In this document: piece by piece, positions 15,289-24,161 of the stretch
How the letters are laid out: the number at the start of each line of letters is the position of its first letter
How positions within the stretch are numbered: position 1 is the first letter of the stretch
From: DASSFG01 sp035547915
Lineage (GTDB): Bacteria > Planctomycetota > Planctomycetia > Pirellulales > JAICIG01
Length of the DNA stretch: 64,000 nucleotides
NCBI GenBank assembly: GCA_035547915.1
Contig: DASZTS010000010.1
Location: 9,065 to 73,064, forward strand
Direction: 5' to 3'
The notes under the pieces: generated by a model
What the model was told of the DNA's origin: nothing
The model's database searches: none
The model's input: the letters and a program-made list of their open reading frames with translations, nothing else
Position numbers and translations under genes: made by a program

Positions 15289-16443
15289 ATGAGTACCGAT
15301 CCGACTGAAAAACAAGAGCCGCTGCGCAGCAGTCACACGCCGAATTTCGGCCCGCTGCTGGAAGAGATGAACGCTTCGGTACTGGTCTCCACGTATCAGG
15401 CCGGCAAATTGGTGGTGCTGCGCGGCGACGAGGGCGTGCTCAACACACATTTTCGCGGCTTCAACGTGCCCATGGGCGTCGCCTGCGACGGCGAACGCCT
15501 GGCGATTGGCGTCCGCAACGAGATCTGGGAATACCACAACGTTCCGGCGGTGGCCCGCAAGCTCGAGCCCGCTGGCAAGCACGATGCCTGTTTCTTGCCC
15601 CGCGCCAGCCACGTGACGGGCAATGTGCAGGTGCATGAGATGGCCTGGGCCGCTCTACCAGGGCGGGGCGAGACCGGCAGGACGGTGGCAGAACCAGAGT
15701 TGGTGTTCGTGAACACCCGCTTCTCGTGCCTGGCGACGCGGGCGGTCAACCAAAGCTTTGTGCCCCGTTGGCGCCCGCCGTTCATCAGCGCTCTCGATCC
15801 GGAGGACCGTTGCCATCTCAACGGTCTCGGGGTCCGCGACGGTAAGGTCCGTTATGTTACCGCCCTAGGCCGAACCGATTCGTCCGCGGGTTGGCGGGCG
15901 GATAAGCGCGCCGGCGGCGTGCTCATGGAAGTGCCGTCGGGCGACGTGATTGCCCAAGGACTGTCGATGCCGCATTCGCCCCGCTGGTATGACGGGCGGC
16001 TGTGGGTGCTCGACAGCGGCAACGGCCGGCTGGCCATGGTCGACGAGCGAACGGGCCGGCTCGAAACCGTCGCCGAGATGCCAGGCTTCACGCGCGGGCT
16101 CGATTTTCACGGCCGGTTCGCCTTTATCGGGCTGTCGCAGGTCAGGGAATCGGCGGTCTTCAGCGGCATCGCCATCGCCGAACGCAAGGACCGCGCCTGT
16201 GGCGTATGGGTGGTCGACATCGACAGCGGACGCACCGTGGCGCTGGTGCAGTTCGAGGACGCCGTGCAGGAAATCTTTGCCGTGCAGGTGGTCGCCGGAC
16301 GCCGCTTTCCAGACATCGTCAACGACAATCCCGCACTACTCGCCGACTCCTTCGTCTTGCCCGAAGAGGCGCTGACGGAAGTAAGCAAGCCGCTGCGCGA
16401 GTTTCCCTTTCCTCGACCAAGTGCCACGCCGCTTGCTGGATAG
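15289..16443 (+). CDS. TIGR03032 family protein
   Basis: A 384-residue protein matching TIGR03032 from its N-terminus: the opening SHTPNFGPLL then SVLVSTYQAGKLVV, the GFNVPMGVAC region, VHEMAWA, FVNTRFSCLA, FVPRWRPPFIS, CHLNGLG and LSMPHSPRW. Repeated short beta segments suggest a propeller-like fold. The frame is open back to 15181, but CAGGGAGAG before ATG 15289 and the conserved start favour 15289. The biochemical role of the family is unknown. Members often sit beside large tandem-repeat or surface protein genes, and here it is followed 79 bp later by a large secreted protein, so a role in its export or modification is plausible but unproven. Confidence 0.85.
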   Translation: MSTDPTEKQEPLRSSHTPNFGPLLEEMNASVLVSTYQAGKLVVLRGDEGVLNTHFRGFNVPMGVACDGERLAIGVRNEIWEYHNVPAVARKLEPAGKHDACFLPRASHVTGNVQVHEMAWAALPGRGETGRTVAEPELVFVNTRFSCLATRAVNQSFVPRWRPPFISALDPEDRCHLNGLGVRDGKVRYVTALGRTDSSAGWRADKRAGGVLMEVPSGDVIAQGLSMPHSPRWYDGRLWVLDSGNGRLAMVDERTGRLETVAEMPGFTRGLDFHGRFAFIGLSQVRESAVFSGIAIAERKDRACGVWVVDIDSGRTVALVQFEDAVQEIFAVQVVAGRRFPDIVNDNPALLADSFVLPEEALTEVSKPLREFPFPRPSATPLAG

Positions 16444-16522
16444 GTCGCATGGATGTTTTCGGTGGCGCTTCGTTAACCCGTTCTTGTCATACAGAACCCG
16501 CTTGCAATTGGAGATTTATGCC

Positions 16523-19495
16523 ATGACGATTTACTCGCGGATCGACAAGTTGTTCGAAATGCCTCCGCGCCGCTCGAGGACCAAACGCCGTGCCGGCCGA
16601 CGTGCTCCCGCGCGGCACGCGCGACGAGTGGTTCATCCGTTGGAAAACCTCGAAGAGCGCCTCGTGCTCGCGACCTTGACCGTCACGGACAACACCGACA
16701 ACCCGGACGATACCGGCTCTCTCCGCTATGCGATCAACCACTTCGCTAGTGGCGACACGATCCAGTTCGATGCCAGCCTTGCCGGAAAGACCATCGGCCT
16801 GACCGAAGGCCAGTTGGATATTAGCCAGAATGTCACGATCATCGGACCCGCGGTGGACAACCAGGTTGCCATCGATGGCTTGTTGCAATCGCGGATCTTC
16901 GACATCCATTCCGGCAACGTACAGATCTTCAACCTCAAGATCGAACGCGGCGATGCCGCCGGCGGCAACGGCGGCGCTATCCTAAATCAAGGAACGTTGA
17001 CACTGGGCAACTCGACCGTCGGCGACAGCATGGCCACCGGCTCCAACGGTCTGAAAGGGAACTCCTCCGCGAACGAGGGTGCCGGCGGCGGGATTTACAA
17101 CAGTGGTACGCTGAAGCTCGTGCAAAGCACCATTTCCGGCAACAAATCCTATGGCGGCAGCGGCTCCAACGGTGTCGATGGCAGCGGCGGCGGTGGCGGC
17201 GGCGGGGCCGCCCTCGGTGGCGGCATCTTTAACGCCGGAACCCTGGACGTCGTCAACAGCACCATTTCGGGTAACACCGCCGTGGGCGGCGGTGGCGGCG
17301 ACTTCGACGACCCCGGTCTTACCTTTGGGGACAAAATGGGCGGCGTTGGCGGGGGTAATGGCGCGTTTAACAACACGGGAAGCTATGCTAACGGTTATCA
17401 GTCTGCCGGCGTCGGCGGGGGCGGTGCCGGCGGCCAAGGTGCAGACGAAGTCCACTCTAATCAAAACGGAACGGACGGCGGTTTCGGCGGTGGCGGCGGC
17501 GGCGGTGGAGCGTACACCCTCACCGGATTGTTCCCCAGTGCCGCCCACGGCGGCAACGGCGGCAGTTATGGCGGCGCGGGGGGCAGCGGCGGAAACTCGT
17601 TCGATCAGTACGGTGGCTCCGGCGGTGCCTATAGCGGTGGGGGCGGCGGCGGCGCAGGGGTGGGCGGAGGCATCTTCAGCCAGGGCACTTTGACCATCAC
17701 CAGCAGCACGATCGCTGACAATAGCGCTGCCGGCGGAGTGGGTGGCAGTGACGGATCAGCGACCGTCAAGTCGCCGAACGCCGCAGGCCAACCCGGAAAG
17801 GGGGTCGCCGGCGGTATCTACATTTTCGACGGAACTGCCACTCTCGACAGCACCATAGTCGCCGGCAATTCCGTCGACGGACCGGGTGGCGGAATCAGCC
17901 CCGATGCCCGCGCTAAGTTTCTGACCGCTTTTGGCATTTCTGAACCGCTTCGGGTCTTTGCGGGAACTCACAACCTGATCCAAGACGCCACCGGCGCCTC
18001 GGGCTTGAGTTCCACTGCGAACTTGTTGAATGTCAATCCGCTGCTCTTGCCGCTGGCGAGCAACGGCGGCGCGACCGAGACCATCCAGCCACAATCCGGC
18101 AGTCCGGCGATCGGCGCCGGCGACCCCCAGGCCGTCAGCCCCCTCGATGGCAGCGCGGTGAAGGTCGATCAGCACGGCGTCCCACGTCACGCGCAGCCCG
18201 ATATCGGCGCTGTCGAGCACACCACAATCAACAGTAACGCCCTGATCGTTGCAAGCACCGGAGGACCATATTTTGTCGGCGGCGAACAAAGCGTACTGTA
18301 TCTCTCGGCCCAAGTGTCCGATCTCCAATCCGGCCACACAGTCGTTGTCCGGTGGGACGTCAATGGCGATGGCAAGCCCGACGCCGTCGCCACAACCACC
18401 TCGAATGGTTCGATCGTGACCGCGTACGCGACGCTCACCGGCGCTCAACTGAAAGCGCTTGGCGCGTTCAACGGCAGCTTCCTTTTCGCGTTGAACCTTT
18501 TCACCGTGGATGTGACGGCCAGCGACGGCAGTCTCACTTCGGCGCCGGCCACGACGACCCTGACCACCGAGCGCGGCCCCGAAGGAGGCTTGAAGAACAA
18601 CGGACCTGTACTCGTGGGACAACCGGTCGCCGCCCAGATCTTCGTCCCCTCCGGAGCGTCCGTTCAGGGGCCGCTGCACTATAGCATCTCGCTGAATCAG
18701 GACGACCTGGCCACCACCTATGCCAGCGCCGGCACGAACGACACCCTGCCGCTCAGCTTCGACGCACCGGGCAGCTACACCGCGTACGGCCGGATGTTCC
18801 AGGCCGACGGCGCCTTCAGCGATTACACCACGACGATCGACGTCTATGCCGCCGGCCAGAACAACACCATGTTCGTCGATCGCGTGTATAACGATTTGTT
18901 CGGCCGCGCCGGCGGCCCCAACTCACCCGACCCGGGGCTGGCCTATTGGGCGAGCCAGGTGCAGAGCGGCGTCAGCCGCCAGGATGTGGCGCTGGCGATC
19001 ATGTCGGACGGCGGGGGCGAATACGACGCCGATCTGGTGCAAGCCGCCTTCCAGCAGTATCTGCACCGCGCTGCCGATCCTCAGGCGCTCGACTATTTTG
19101 TGGCCTCGTTGCAAGCCGGGCTGACAGCAGAACAGCTCGATGTCGACCTGGTCGGCTCCGACGAATACTTCAACACCCGCGGCGGCGGGACGAATGACGG
19201 TTTCCTCGATGCGCTGTATGAAGACGCGTTAGGGCGATCGGCCGACGCAGGCGGTCGCAGTTCGTTCGATGCATTACTGGCCACGAGCGCAACGCGAGCT
19301 CAGGTGGCCGATATGGTATTTGGCAGCCCGGAGTATCAGCATCAGCTCGTGAATAACATGTACGAATTGCTTTTGGACCGGCCGGCCGATCCCGTCGGGC
19401 TCGCTGGATTTACCGCTGAGCTAAGCGCAGGACTGACCGACCAGCAGGTCATGGCCCAGATCATTGGCTCCGAGGAGTTCTCTCAGCGGGTATAA
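16523..19495 (+). CDS. Large secreted glycine-rich beta-helix protein with LEPR-XLL-type N-terminus and DUF4214 repeats
   Basis: ATG 16523 (GGAG upstream) gives 990 residues. The N-terminus is very basic and ends in LEERLVLA (residues 43-50), the LEPR-XLL-like motif common at the start of large planctomycete exported proteins. Residues about 50-580 look like a parallel beta-helix (choice-of-anchor-Q type, with STISGN and STIADN turns), interrupted at about 186-390 by a glycine-rich stretch. A beta-sandwich region (about 580-780) follows. The C-terminal 200 residues contain three DUF4214-type repeats (VYNDLFGRAG, LYEDALGRSAD, MYELLLDRPAD). It is probably a cell-surface or released adhesin. The same start and end modules occur in the giant protein at 30.4 kb. 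Confidence 0.85.
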   Translation: MTIYSRIDKLFEMPPRRSRTKRRAGRRAPARHARRVVHPLENLEERLVLATLTVTDNTDNPDDTGSLRYAINHFASGDTIQFDASLAGKTIGLTEGQLDISQNVTIIGPAVDNQVAIDGLLQSRIFDIHSGNVQIFNLKIERGDAAGGNGGAILNQGTLTLGNSTVGDSMATGSNGLKGNSSANEGAGGGIYNSGTLKLVQSTISGNKSYGGSGSNGVDGSGGGGGGGAALGGGIFNAGTLDVVNSTISGNTAVGGGGGDFDDPGLTFGDKMGGVGGGNGAFNNTGSYANGYQSAGVGGGGAGGQGADEVHSNQNGTDGGFGGGGGGGGAYTLTGLFPSAAHGGNGGSYGGAGGSGGNSFDQYGGSGGAYSGGGGGGAGVGGGIFSQGTLTITSSTIADNSAAGGVGGSDGSATVKSPNAAGQPGKGVAGGIYIFDGTATLDSTIVAGNSVDGPGGGISPDARAKFLTAFGISEPLRVFAGTHNLIQDATGASGLSSTANLLNVNPLLLPLASNGGATETIQPQSGSPAIGAGDPQAVSPLDGSAVKVDQHGVPRHAQPDIGAVEHTTINSNALIVASTGGPYFVGGEQSVLYLSAQVSDLQSGHTVVVRWDVNGDGKPDAVATTTSNGSIVTAYATLTGAQLKALGAFNGSFLFALNLFTVDVTASDGSLTSAPATTTLTTERGPEGGLKNNGPVLVGQPVAAQIFVPSGASVQGPLHYSISLNQDDLATTYASAGTNDTLPLSFDAPGSYTAYGRMFQADGAFSDYTTTIDVYAAGQNNTMFVDRVYNDLFGRAGGPNSPDPGLAYWASQVQSGVSRQDVALAIMSDGGGEYDADLVQAAFQQYLHRAADPQALDYFVASLQAGLTAEQLDVDLVGSDEYFNTRGGGTNDGFLDALYEDALGRSADAGGRSSFDALLATSATRAQVADMVFGSPEYQHQLVNNMYELLLDRPADPVGLAGFTAELSAGLTDQQVMAQIIGSEEFSQRV

Positions 19496-20043
19496 CGCGT
19501 TCGGCATGTGTTCGCCAAGTGGTAACCAGCTCGCGGCCATTTTGGGCTCGTGCTTTTTGGAGGAGGACGCGGCGGTCAGGTAGTCGCGGACGCCCTGAGT
19601 TTTTTCCGTGGTTCACCCCGCACCTGGCGGGCCGACGACGGCGCTCGATCTCGCCCGCTGGCGAGGCCGAAGGCTTCCTGTGTGGCACTGACGGCCAGCA
19701 TCTCGTCGCCGTCCGGATACTGCTTGGCGAAATGCGTCGTAGTGTGTTCGAACTTCGGGCGCGGACGCTTCGGATGGTCTTGGTCCATCGGGAGATCCTC
19801 GTGAAACAAGGGCCGCACGATTTCAGACGCGGCGCGCCGGAAACGATCGCGTTGCACGACTCCAAATTCCACCTTTATCGCGCCCGTGGAAAGCGCTGGC
19901 GAAGCGTTGGCCGACGTGCCGGATAGCCCCAAAATCGTCCGACGCGTTCGAGAGCCCGTGCATTGACGAATAAAGACACGATGTCTACATTCGAGACGGC
20001 GGGATTGGTCGTGGCCAGAGCGGCAACAGGGAGAGGACGATTC
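19496..20043. other. 548-bp spacer between the beta-helix gene and a hypothetical gene
   Basis: Only one weakly supported minus-strand small gene (19576-19788) is seen. The frame of the next gene is open upstream to 19963, but I place its start at 20044. No hairpin-plus-T-run terminator is obvious after the beta-helix gene. Confidence 0.35.
19576..19788 (-). CDS. Possible small basic protein
   Basis: A 70-residue minus-strand frame from ATG 19788 with GAGGAT eight bases upstream. It is polar and basic (K, R, P, H) with no membrane segment. Codon use is acceptable but not decisive, and the C-terminal third is low complexity. It is convergent with the beta-helix gene. No family recognised; it may be spurious. 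Confidence 0.3.
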   Translation of the reverse strand: MDQDHPKRPRPKFEHTTTHFAKQYPDGDEMLAVSATQEAFGLASGRDRAPSSARQVRGEPRKKLRASATT

Positions 20044-20880
20044 ATGTACACCGTTGCGTTCCATTGCGTCGTTCTCGCTTCGTTCGTCGACTACGACGAA
20101 ACGGAGGTCAAGCGCAGGTTGTTTCCGTACTTTACGGAGCAGGCGGCCGCATGCGAATTCTATCTGGATGACGAGCGCCGGCAGCGCCTCAAACTGCAAG
20201 AGAAACCGCTACTGACCTGGACCAATGCCGAAAAATTCATGGGCGCCGTGTTCATCTGGACGTTCCACGGTCGCCCCGAAATGATCGGCTGCATCGGATC
20301 GCGTCAGTTCAGACCCACCCAGAGCCGAGTGTTTCACGAGTTTCATTCGCTCAGCTTGCGGCCGTTACAGCCGGTAACGTTTGCGAACGGGCAACAATGG
20401 CAGCCCAACAAGCCGGGTCTGACGATGATCCCCCTCGATACCGCGGATCCGCCCGCCGACTCCGAGCGGCAACGGCTCACGCAGATGCGCAACCTGGCCC
20501 GTGAATTCCGCGGCTGGATGAAATTCGGTGACGACGTTTCGGAGCTCCGGTTGCTCCCGCAGCCGATCGTTCGGTACCAAGCGCCCGATCGCGGCGCCAT
20601 CGACGGCGCCATCTTCGCCCTCGTGTGGAACGGTACCGATCCGGAAATCCTTGTGATCCTCGAGGACCGTCGGGAGATCGGCACCCCGACTTGGCATTAT
20701 GCTTTGGCGCGGTTCAACTACAGGGAACTGTGGGTCAAACACCTCGAGAAAGAAATCTGGCGCGTTCCGGTCGAATCGGAAAGCGAGGTCTACCTCACCA
20801 GCCGCGTCGGCGAGATCTTTCTCGATGATCTCGAACCCGCACCGCAGGCAGACGAAGCGGACAAGAAGCAAACCGATTAG
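20044..20880 (+). CDS. Planctomycete-type hypothetical protein
   Basis: I start at ATG 20044 (AGGAC upstream) rather than the open frame start at 19963, giving 278 residues. The protein is soluble, with a conserved-looking core around residues 170-240 (PIVRYQAPDRGAIDGA, then FALVWNGTDPE, then WHYALARFN). I associate this pattern with an uncharacterised family present in multiple copies in Pirellulales genomes; that is from memory. No catalytic motif is visible. The last 20 residues are a charged tail. The next gene is convergent, 38 bp downstream. Confidence 0.7.
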   Translation: MYTVAFHCVVLASFVDYDETEVKRRLFPYFTEQAAACEFYLDDERRQRLKLQEKPLLTWTNAEKFMGAVFIWTFHGRPEMIGCIGSRQFRPTQSRVFHEFHSLSLRPLQPVTFANGQQWQPNKPGLTMIPLDTADPPADSERQRLTQMRNLAREFRGWMKFGDDVSELRLLPQPIVRYQAPDRGAIDGAIFALVWNGTDPEILVILEDRREIGTPTWHYALARFNYRELWVKHLEKEIWRVPVESESEVYLTSRVGEIFLDDLEPAPQADEADKKQTD

Positions 20881-20918
20881 AGCGGCTTTGGGGTTTTGTG
20901 GACTGCTTTTGGTTCGGC

Positions 20919-21935
20919 TCAACGCCGCCACGACCAGACTTCTTCTTTGGTGCCGAGATCGAGGACCTTGATCTCGTCGTCCCAGCCACCGAAGGCCAAT
21001 CGTTTCCCATTGGGCGAGATGGCGACGCCGAAGACCATCTCATTGCTTCCGTCCAGGGTGTCGGTCAGCTTCGGCTGCTTGATGTCGTTCACGTCCCAGA
21101 TGCGGACCGAACGATCCATGCCACAACTGACGAGCTGCTTTCCATCCGGCGAGAAACAGAGATCCGTGACGCTTCCTCGGTTGTGGCCCAGCAGGCGGCG
21201 AACCTCATCGCCCGTCTCGACGTCGAAGACCCGGATGGCGGAATCGCTACAGCCGGTCAGCACATATTTGTTGTCGATGGTGAATGCGGCGCCGTTGAGA
21301 TCGGCGGGGTGCTGTAGGTTGTGCAACACCTCGAAATTCTCCATGTCGAGCAGATGCGCGAGACGATCCTGACCACAGGTGCACAACGTCTTACCATCGG
21401 GCGAGATCGCCATGCCCCAGATTCCTTTGCGATGGAGCTTCTTCCACGTATGCAGCTCCTTCTTCGACGGTAGCTCGTAGACGTGCACCGACCCGTTACC
21501 CACCGCTGCGATCAGCCGTTGTCCATCGGGCGAGAATTGCAACACCTCCACGTTGGCCGGCAGTTTGATCTCCGCCGTTCGCTGGCCGGTCTCGGCATCG
21601 TAGAAGGAGAGCATCCCACCCCAGTCGCCCGACACGAAGGACTTGCCTTTCGGCGCCCAAGCGACCGTCCTCACGCCACGGTCGGTCGCGATCGTGAACT
21701 TCGGCTCGCCGGTCTCGGCATCCCAGACACGAACCTCTCCGCCTTCCGGCGCATTCCAACTGCCGTGCGCCGTGACCAGCCATTTCCCATCGGGAGAGAA
21801 CCGTGGGAACCAGACCAAGTGGACGATCTTCCCGTCCGACCGCGGCTCCGAACCGTCCTCCGCGTGCAGCACGGTTTGGCTCAGCAGGACGAAAGCGACG
21901 GCGAGCGAACGCAGAGCTGGATTACGTGGCTTCAT
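20919..21935 (-). CDS. Secreted WD40 repeat protein
   Basis: ATG 21935 with GGAGG four bases upstream gives 338 residues; the frame is open to 22019 but without signal character. Residues 1-26 form a Sec signal peptide ending in LHAED. The remainder is a seven-bladed WD40-type propeller with repeated FSPDGKxL, VRVWDAETG and related blade motifs. It should be exported and act as a protein-interaction scaffold. The neighbours do not point to a partner: the next gene is convergent and the upstream region is a 464-bp spacer. Confidence 0.85.
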   Translation of the reverse strand: MKPRNPALRSLAVAFVLLSQTVLHAEDGSEPRSDGKIVHLVWFPRFSPDGKWLVTAHGSWNAPEGGEVRVWDAETGEPKFTIATDRGVRTVAWAPKGKSFVSGDWGGMLSFYDAETGQRTAEIKLPANVEVLQFSPDGQRLIAAVGNGSVHVYELPSKKELHTWKKLHRKGIWGMAISPDGKTLCTCGQDRLAHLLDMENFEVLHNLQHPADLNGAAFTIDNKYVLTGCSDSAIRVFDVETGDEVRRLLGHNRGSVTDLCFSPDGKQLVSCGMDRSVRIWDVNDIKQPKLTDTLDGSNEMVFGVAISPNGKRLAFGGWDDEIKVLDLGTKEEVWSWRR

Positions 21936-22399
21936 AGGGCCTCCGGTTAAGGGACTGTCCGAGAACTGGTATCGCAACCGGGCCGGTGTCGGTTGCAAGT
22001 GGCACCACGATACAGACAAAACGTCTTTTGCTCAAGAGGCGGTCACCCAAGGAACAGGGATGACGCGAGCGGATCTCGAACTTGCCGGGCCGGCGGGCGC
22101 GTGTCAGCCGCTCAGCGGTACGCCTTGCATTTCGGCATAGACGGCTGCCCGACTTTGCCGTCGCCCGCACATCTTTCGCAATCGGCACGACCGGACTACG
22201 GCAGGCATAGGCTGGTAAGCGACGGTCGGGCCGGATTATGTCGAAGGGGTAGACTCGCCGAATAAGGAAGAGGCTCTTAGGAACCGTAAAAGCGGCTGAC
22301 AGAAGCCGGAAGCCCGAGCCGTGGGTGAAAAATCGGCGGTGAAACGCCGATTTTGGGGAGCCTGATCCGGTCTTGTCGTCTCTCTAAAAAGGAAGCGAT
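21936..22399. other. 464-bp spacer with dispersed repeat copy A
   Basis: The spacer separates the divergently transcribed WD40 gene and the 57-residue gene, so it should hold both promoters. Its right quarter is dispersed repeat copy A, which reaches to within about 15 bp of the small gene. No gene is supported. Confidence 0.45.
22288..22390 (+). repeat. Dispersed inverted-repeat element, copy A
   Basis: The element starts with GCGGCTGACAGAAGCCGG and ends with CCGGTCTTGTCGTC, which pair as terminal inverted repeats. Between them is AAAATCGGCG-GTGAAA-CGCCGATTTT (about 22329-22354), a perfect 10-bp stem with a six-base loop. It is related to copies B, C and D in the same orientation. It directly precedes the 57-residue gene and may shape its leader. 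Confidence 0.65.
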
Positions 22400-22573
22400 A
22401 TGGTTCAGTCGATCGGCAGCACTCCGTCGCCGGCCGCTATTACGACAACGTTGCTTCAGGCAGGGACGGCGCTCCAGGGGCAGTCCACCGCGGAGACTCA
22501 GGCCATCGACGACAGCCTGGAACTCTCACAACAGGCCCTCGCCGCAAGCCTGCAAATCGAAGGCGGCGGCTAG
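22400..22573 (+). CDS. 57-residue hypothetical protein
   Basis: ATG 22400 is preceded by AAAAAGGAAG with five bases of spacing, a strong ribosome site. The product starts MVQSIGSTPSPAAITTTLL and continues as an alanine/glutamine-rich amphipathic helix ending in a triple glycine. Size, start and helix loosely resemble the small YjfB-type putative motility proteins, but I cannot confirm this. It has no membrane segment or signal. It stands alone between repeat copy A and the convergent DUF1559 gene. Confidence 0.6.
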   Translation: MVQSIGSTPSPAAITTTLLQAGTALQGQSTAETQAIDDSLELSQQALAASLQIEGGG

Positions 22574-22702
22574 TTGTCTGGCCAAGAGTCCGATCGGGGC
22601 ATCCGTCATTTCAACGAAAACCGGGCAGGGGACGGTGGCACGCCCTGAGGTCGTCCGAAGGGCTTGTACCAGCGCCGATCGCTGCTTGCCCAGAAGGCCC
22701 GA

Positions 22703-23482
22703 TCAGGGATAGCTCATGTCGTCGGTGAAGACGTTCTTGTCGGGGAACATGTCGATCACCGCGACGCTCCAATCGAGCGTCTTGGCGTGGCCGTCGAGGT
22801 ACAGGTAGTTGGCCATGCCGCTGTGACGCTGCCAGGCGATCCACGGCTGAAAGATATTCGTGCCGAGCCAGATGTCGTAGTCGTCCTGCCGGGGATCGGC
22901 GCCGGAGGCCGGAGTCAGGCCGTCGGCATCGCGCTCGGAGAAGGCCAGGAAGTTCGACGTGCCGACTTCTCGGATGAACCGGTCGAGATACCAATAGCCA
23001 TAGCGGCGCGTCATGTGGCTGAGCTGCGAGTTCATCAGGTAGCTGGTGCGATTGGCGATCCCGTCGACCAGCCCCGTCGATGGATTGATGTAGGGCGCCC
23101 GCAGCGAAACATCATCGGTGCAACGATAGATCGCCTCGCTCGCCACCCACTTCCCTTGCGCGGCGAGTTGCTCGTTGGCTTCCTGCGTGCCGCCGATGAA
23201 GGGCATCAGTTTGTCCTCCCAATAGATCTCGGCGAACGAATCGGCCTGGCCAGCCTGCGAAAGGACATCGGCCTCGAAGGGATGGTGCAAGAAGAACTTG
23301 CCCTTGTTGGCGTCGTAATACTGATGAACCGCGATACCGATCTGCCGGTAGTGCGAAAGGCAGTCCGCTCGTCGCACCGATTCGCGGGCGTATTGCACCG
23401 CGGGGAGGAGCAACCCGACCAAGACACCGATGATGGCTATGGCAACGAGAATCTCAACCAACGTCAAAGCCGTTCGTCTCAT
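22703..23482 (-). CDS. DUF1559 prepilin-like protein
   Basis: A 259-residue protein with a type IV prepilin-like N-terminus (LTLVEILVAIAIIGVLVGLLLPAVQ at residues about 6-30). Here the usual phenylalanine after the cleavage site is leucine, but Glu at position +5 is kept. The C-terminal H-x9-DG motif (H and DG of HSGMANYLYLDG) is the hallmark of the planctomycete DUF1559 family. It is expected to be a pseudopilin-like envelope protein processed by a prepilin peptidase. Planctomycetes carry many paralogues, and this one is slightly shorter than average. Repeat copy B lies 37 bp upstream of its start. Confidence 0.9.
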   Translation of the reverse strand: MRRTALTLVEILVAIAIIGVLVGLLLPAVQYARESVRRADCLSHYRQIGIAVHQYYDANKGKFFLHHPFEADVLSQAGQADSFAEIYWEDKLMPFIGGTQEANEQLAAQGKWVASEAIYRCTDDVSLRAPYINPSTGLVDGIANRTSYLMNSQLSHMTRRYGYWYLDRFIREVGTSNFLAFSERDADGLTPASGADPRQDDYDIWLGTNIFQPWIAWQRHSGMANYLYLDGHAKTLDWSVAVIDMFPDKNVFTDDMSYP

Positions 23483-23518
23483 TGCCGCACCATCGGAAGT
23501 CGGTATGACGATCTCTCA

Positions 23519-23622
23519 GAGCGGCTGACAAAACCCGAAAGCCGGAGCGCCGCGGGCAAAAAATCGGCCGTGAAACGCCGATTTTGTGAAGCTCAATCCG
23601 GTTTTGTCGGTTGTTCTAAAGG
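23519..23622 (+). repeat. Dispersed inverted-repeat element, copy B
   Basis: The ends GCGGCTGACAAAACCCG and CCGGTTTTGTCGG pair as terminal inverted repeats of about 12 bp. The inner hairpin is AAAATCGGC-CGTGAAAC-GCCGATTTT (9-bp stem, GTGAA in the loop). The 3' side ends in TTCTAAAGG, similar to TCTAAAAAGG at copy A. It lies in the 5' region of the DUF1559 gene, which is transcribed away from it. Confidence 0.65.
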
Positions 23623-23954
23623 CGTGATACCACATACAAGAAATCTCGCAAGCCCCGGGGGTAGCACCCTGGGGGTCTCCCGAACGGCGTGTCGAAGTGC
23701 CGACCATATTATCCCACGCTACTGTTGTTCAAGCGATAATTTAACCGCTGCGCTCCCGACGAGCGATCGGCGGACCGTTCTCGACCCCTCGCTCCGGGCG
23801 GAACGTGTCGACCTTTCGATGCAAGATGTCAAACTCCAATGACGCCCTCCGGAAGATCTCAGGGGCGTGCCACGATCGACATGGGTCGGCGTCCCGCGGA
23901 TGGGGTGCTCGCTACCGTCATGCTGTTTCATGCGGCCTTCGTCCAGGGTATTAC

Positions 23955-24161
23955 TAATTACAGCGGGACGGCGCCACATCCCGAAATGGGTGGTTACGGC
24001 ACGGGACCGAACGGCTGCGGTGTCCGTTTCCCCTGGCGCCGTTCGAGAACGTTGCCGTCGAACTCACACTCCGCGACACCCGCGGCAACACTGTCATGAG
24101 AACCGCTACCTATCAGGTCGCTCTGGCGCCGCGTCCGGCGGTGCTGCGTACCGATCGCTGA
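23955..24161 (+). pseudogene. C-terminal remnant of an unidentified protein
   Basis: The frame ending at TGA 24159-24161 has no plausible start after the upstream stop at 23952. Its last 40 codons look strongly coding (FENVAVELTLRDTRGN, then TATYQVALAP), like the tail of an extracytoplasmic beta-sandwich protein. The stop abuts the ABC ATPase ATG with no gap, an operon-like junction. I infer that the first gene of this operon has been lost, with only its tail left. Confidence 0.45.

Larger units (their letters stand above)
23483..24161. other. 679-bp spacer with repeat copy B and a gene remnant
   Basis: The spacer holds repeat copy B at the left and a coding-like remnant at the right end that abuts the ABC ATPase gene. 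Between them, a weak hairpin lies near 23655-23675 (CCCCGGGGGT/ACCCTGGGGG). Longer frames on either strand in this part look spurious. Confidence 0.4.

Noticed and set aside
17080..17690. The glycine-rich GGCGGC tracts considered as a CRISPR or tandem DNA repeat
   Set aside because: Units are irregular in length and spacing and are explained by poly-glycine codons in the beta-helix protein.
19963..20043. An upstream extension of the hypothetical gene at 20044
   Set aside because: The extra 27 residues lack conservation-like character, and a better ribosome site precedes 20044.
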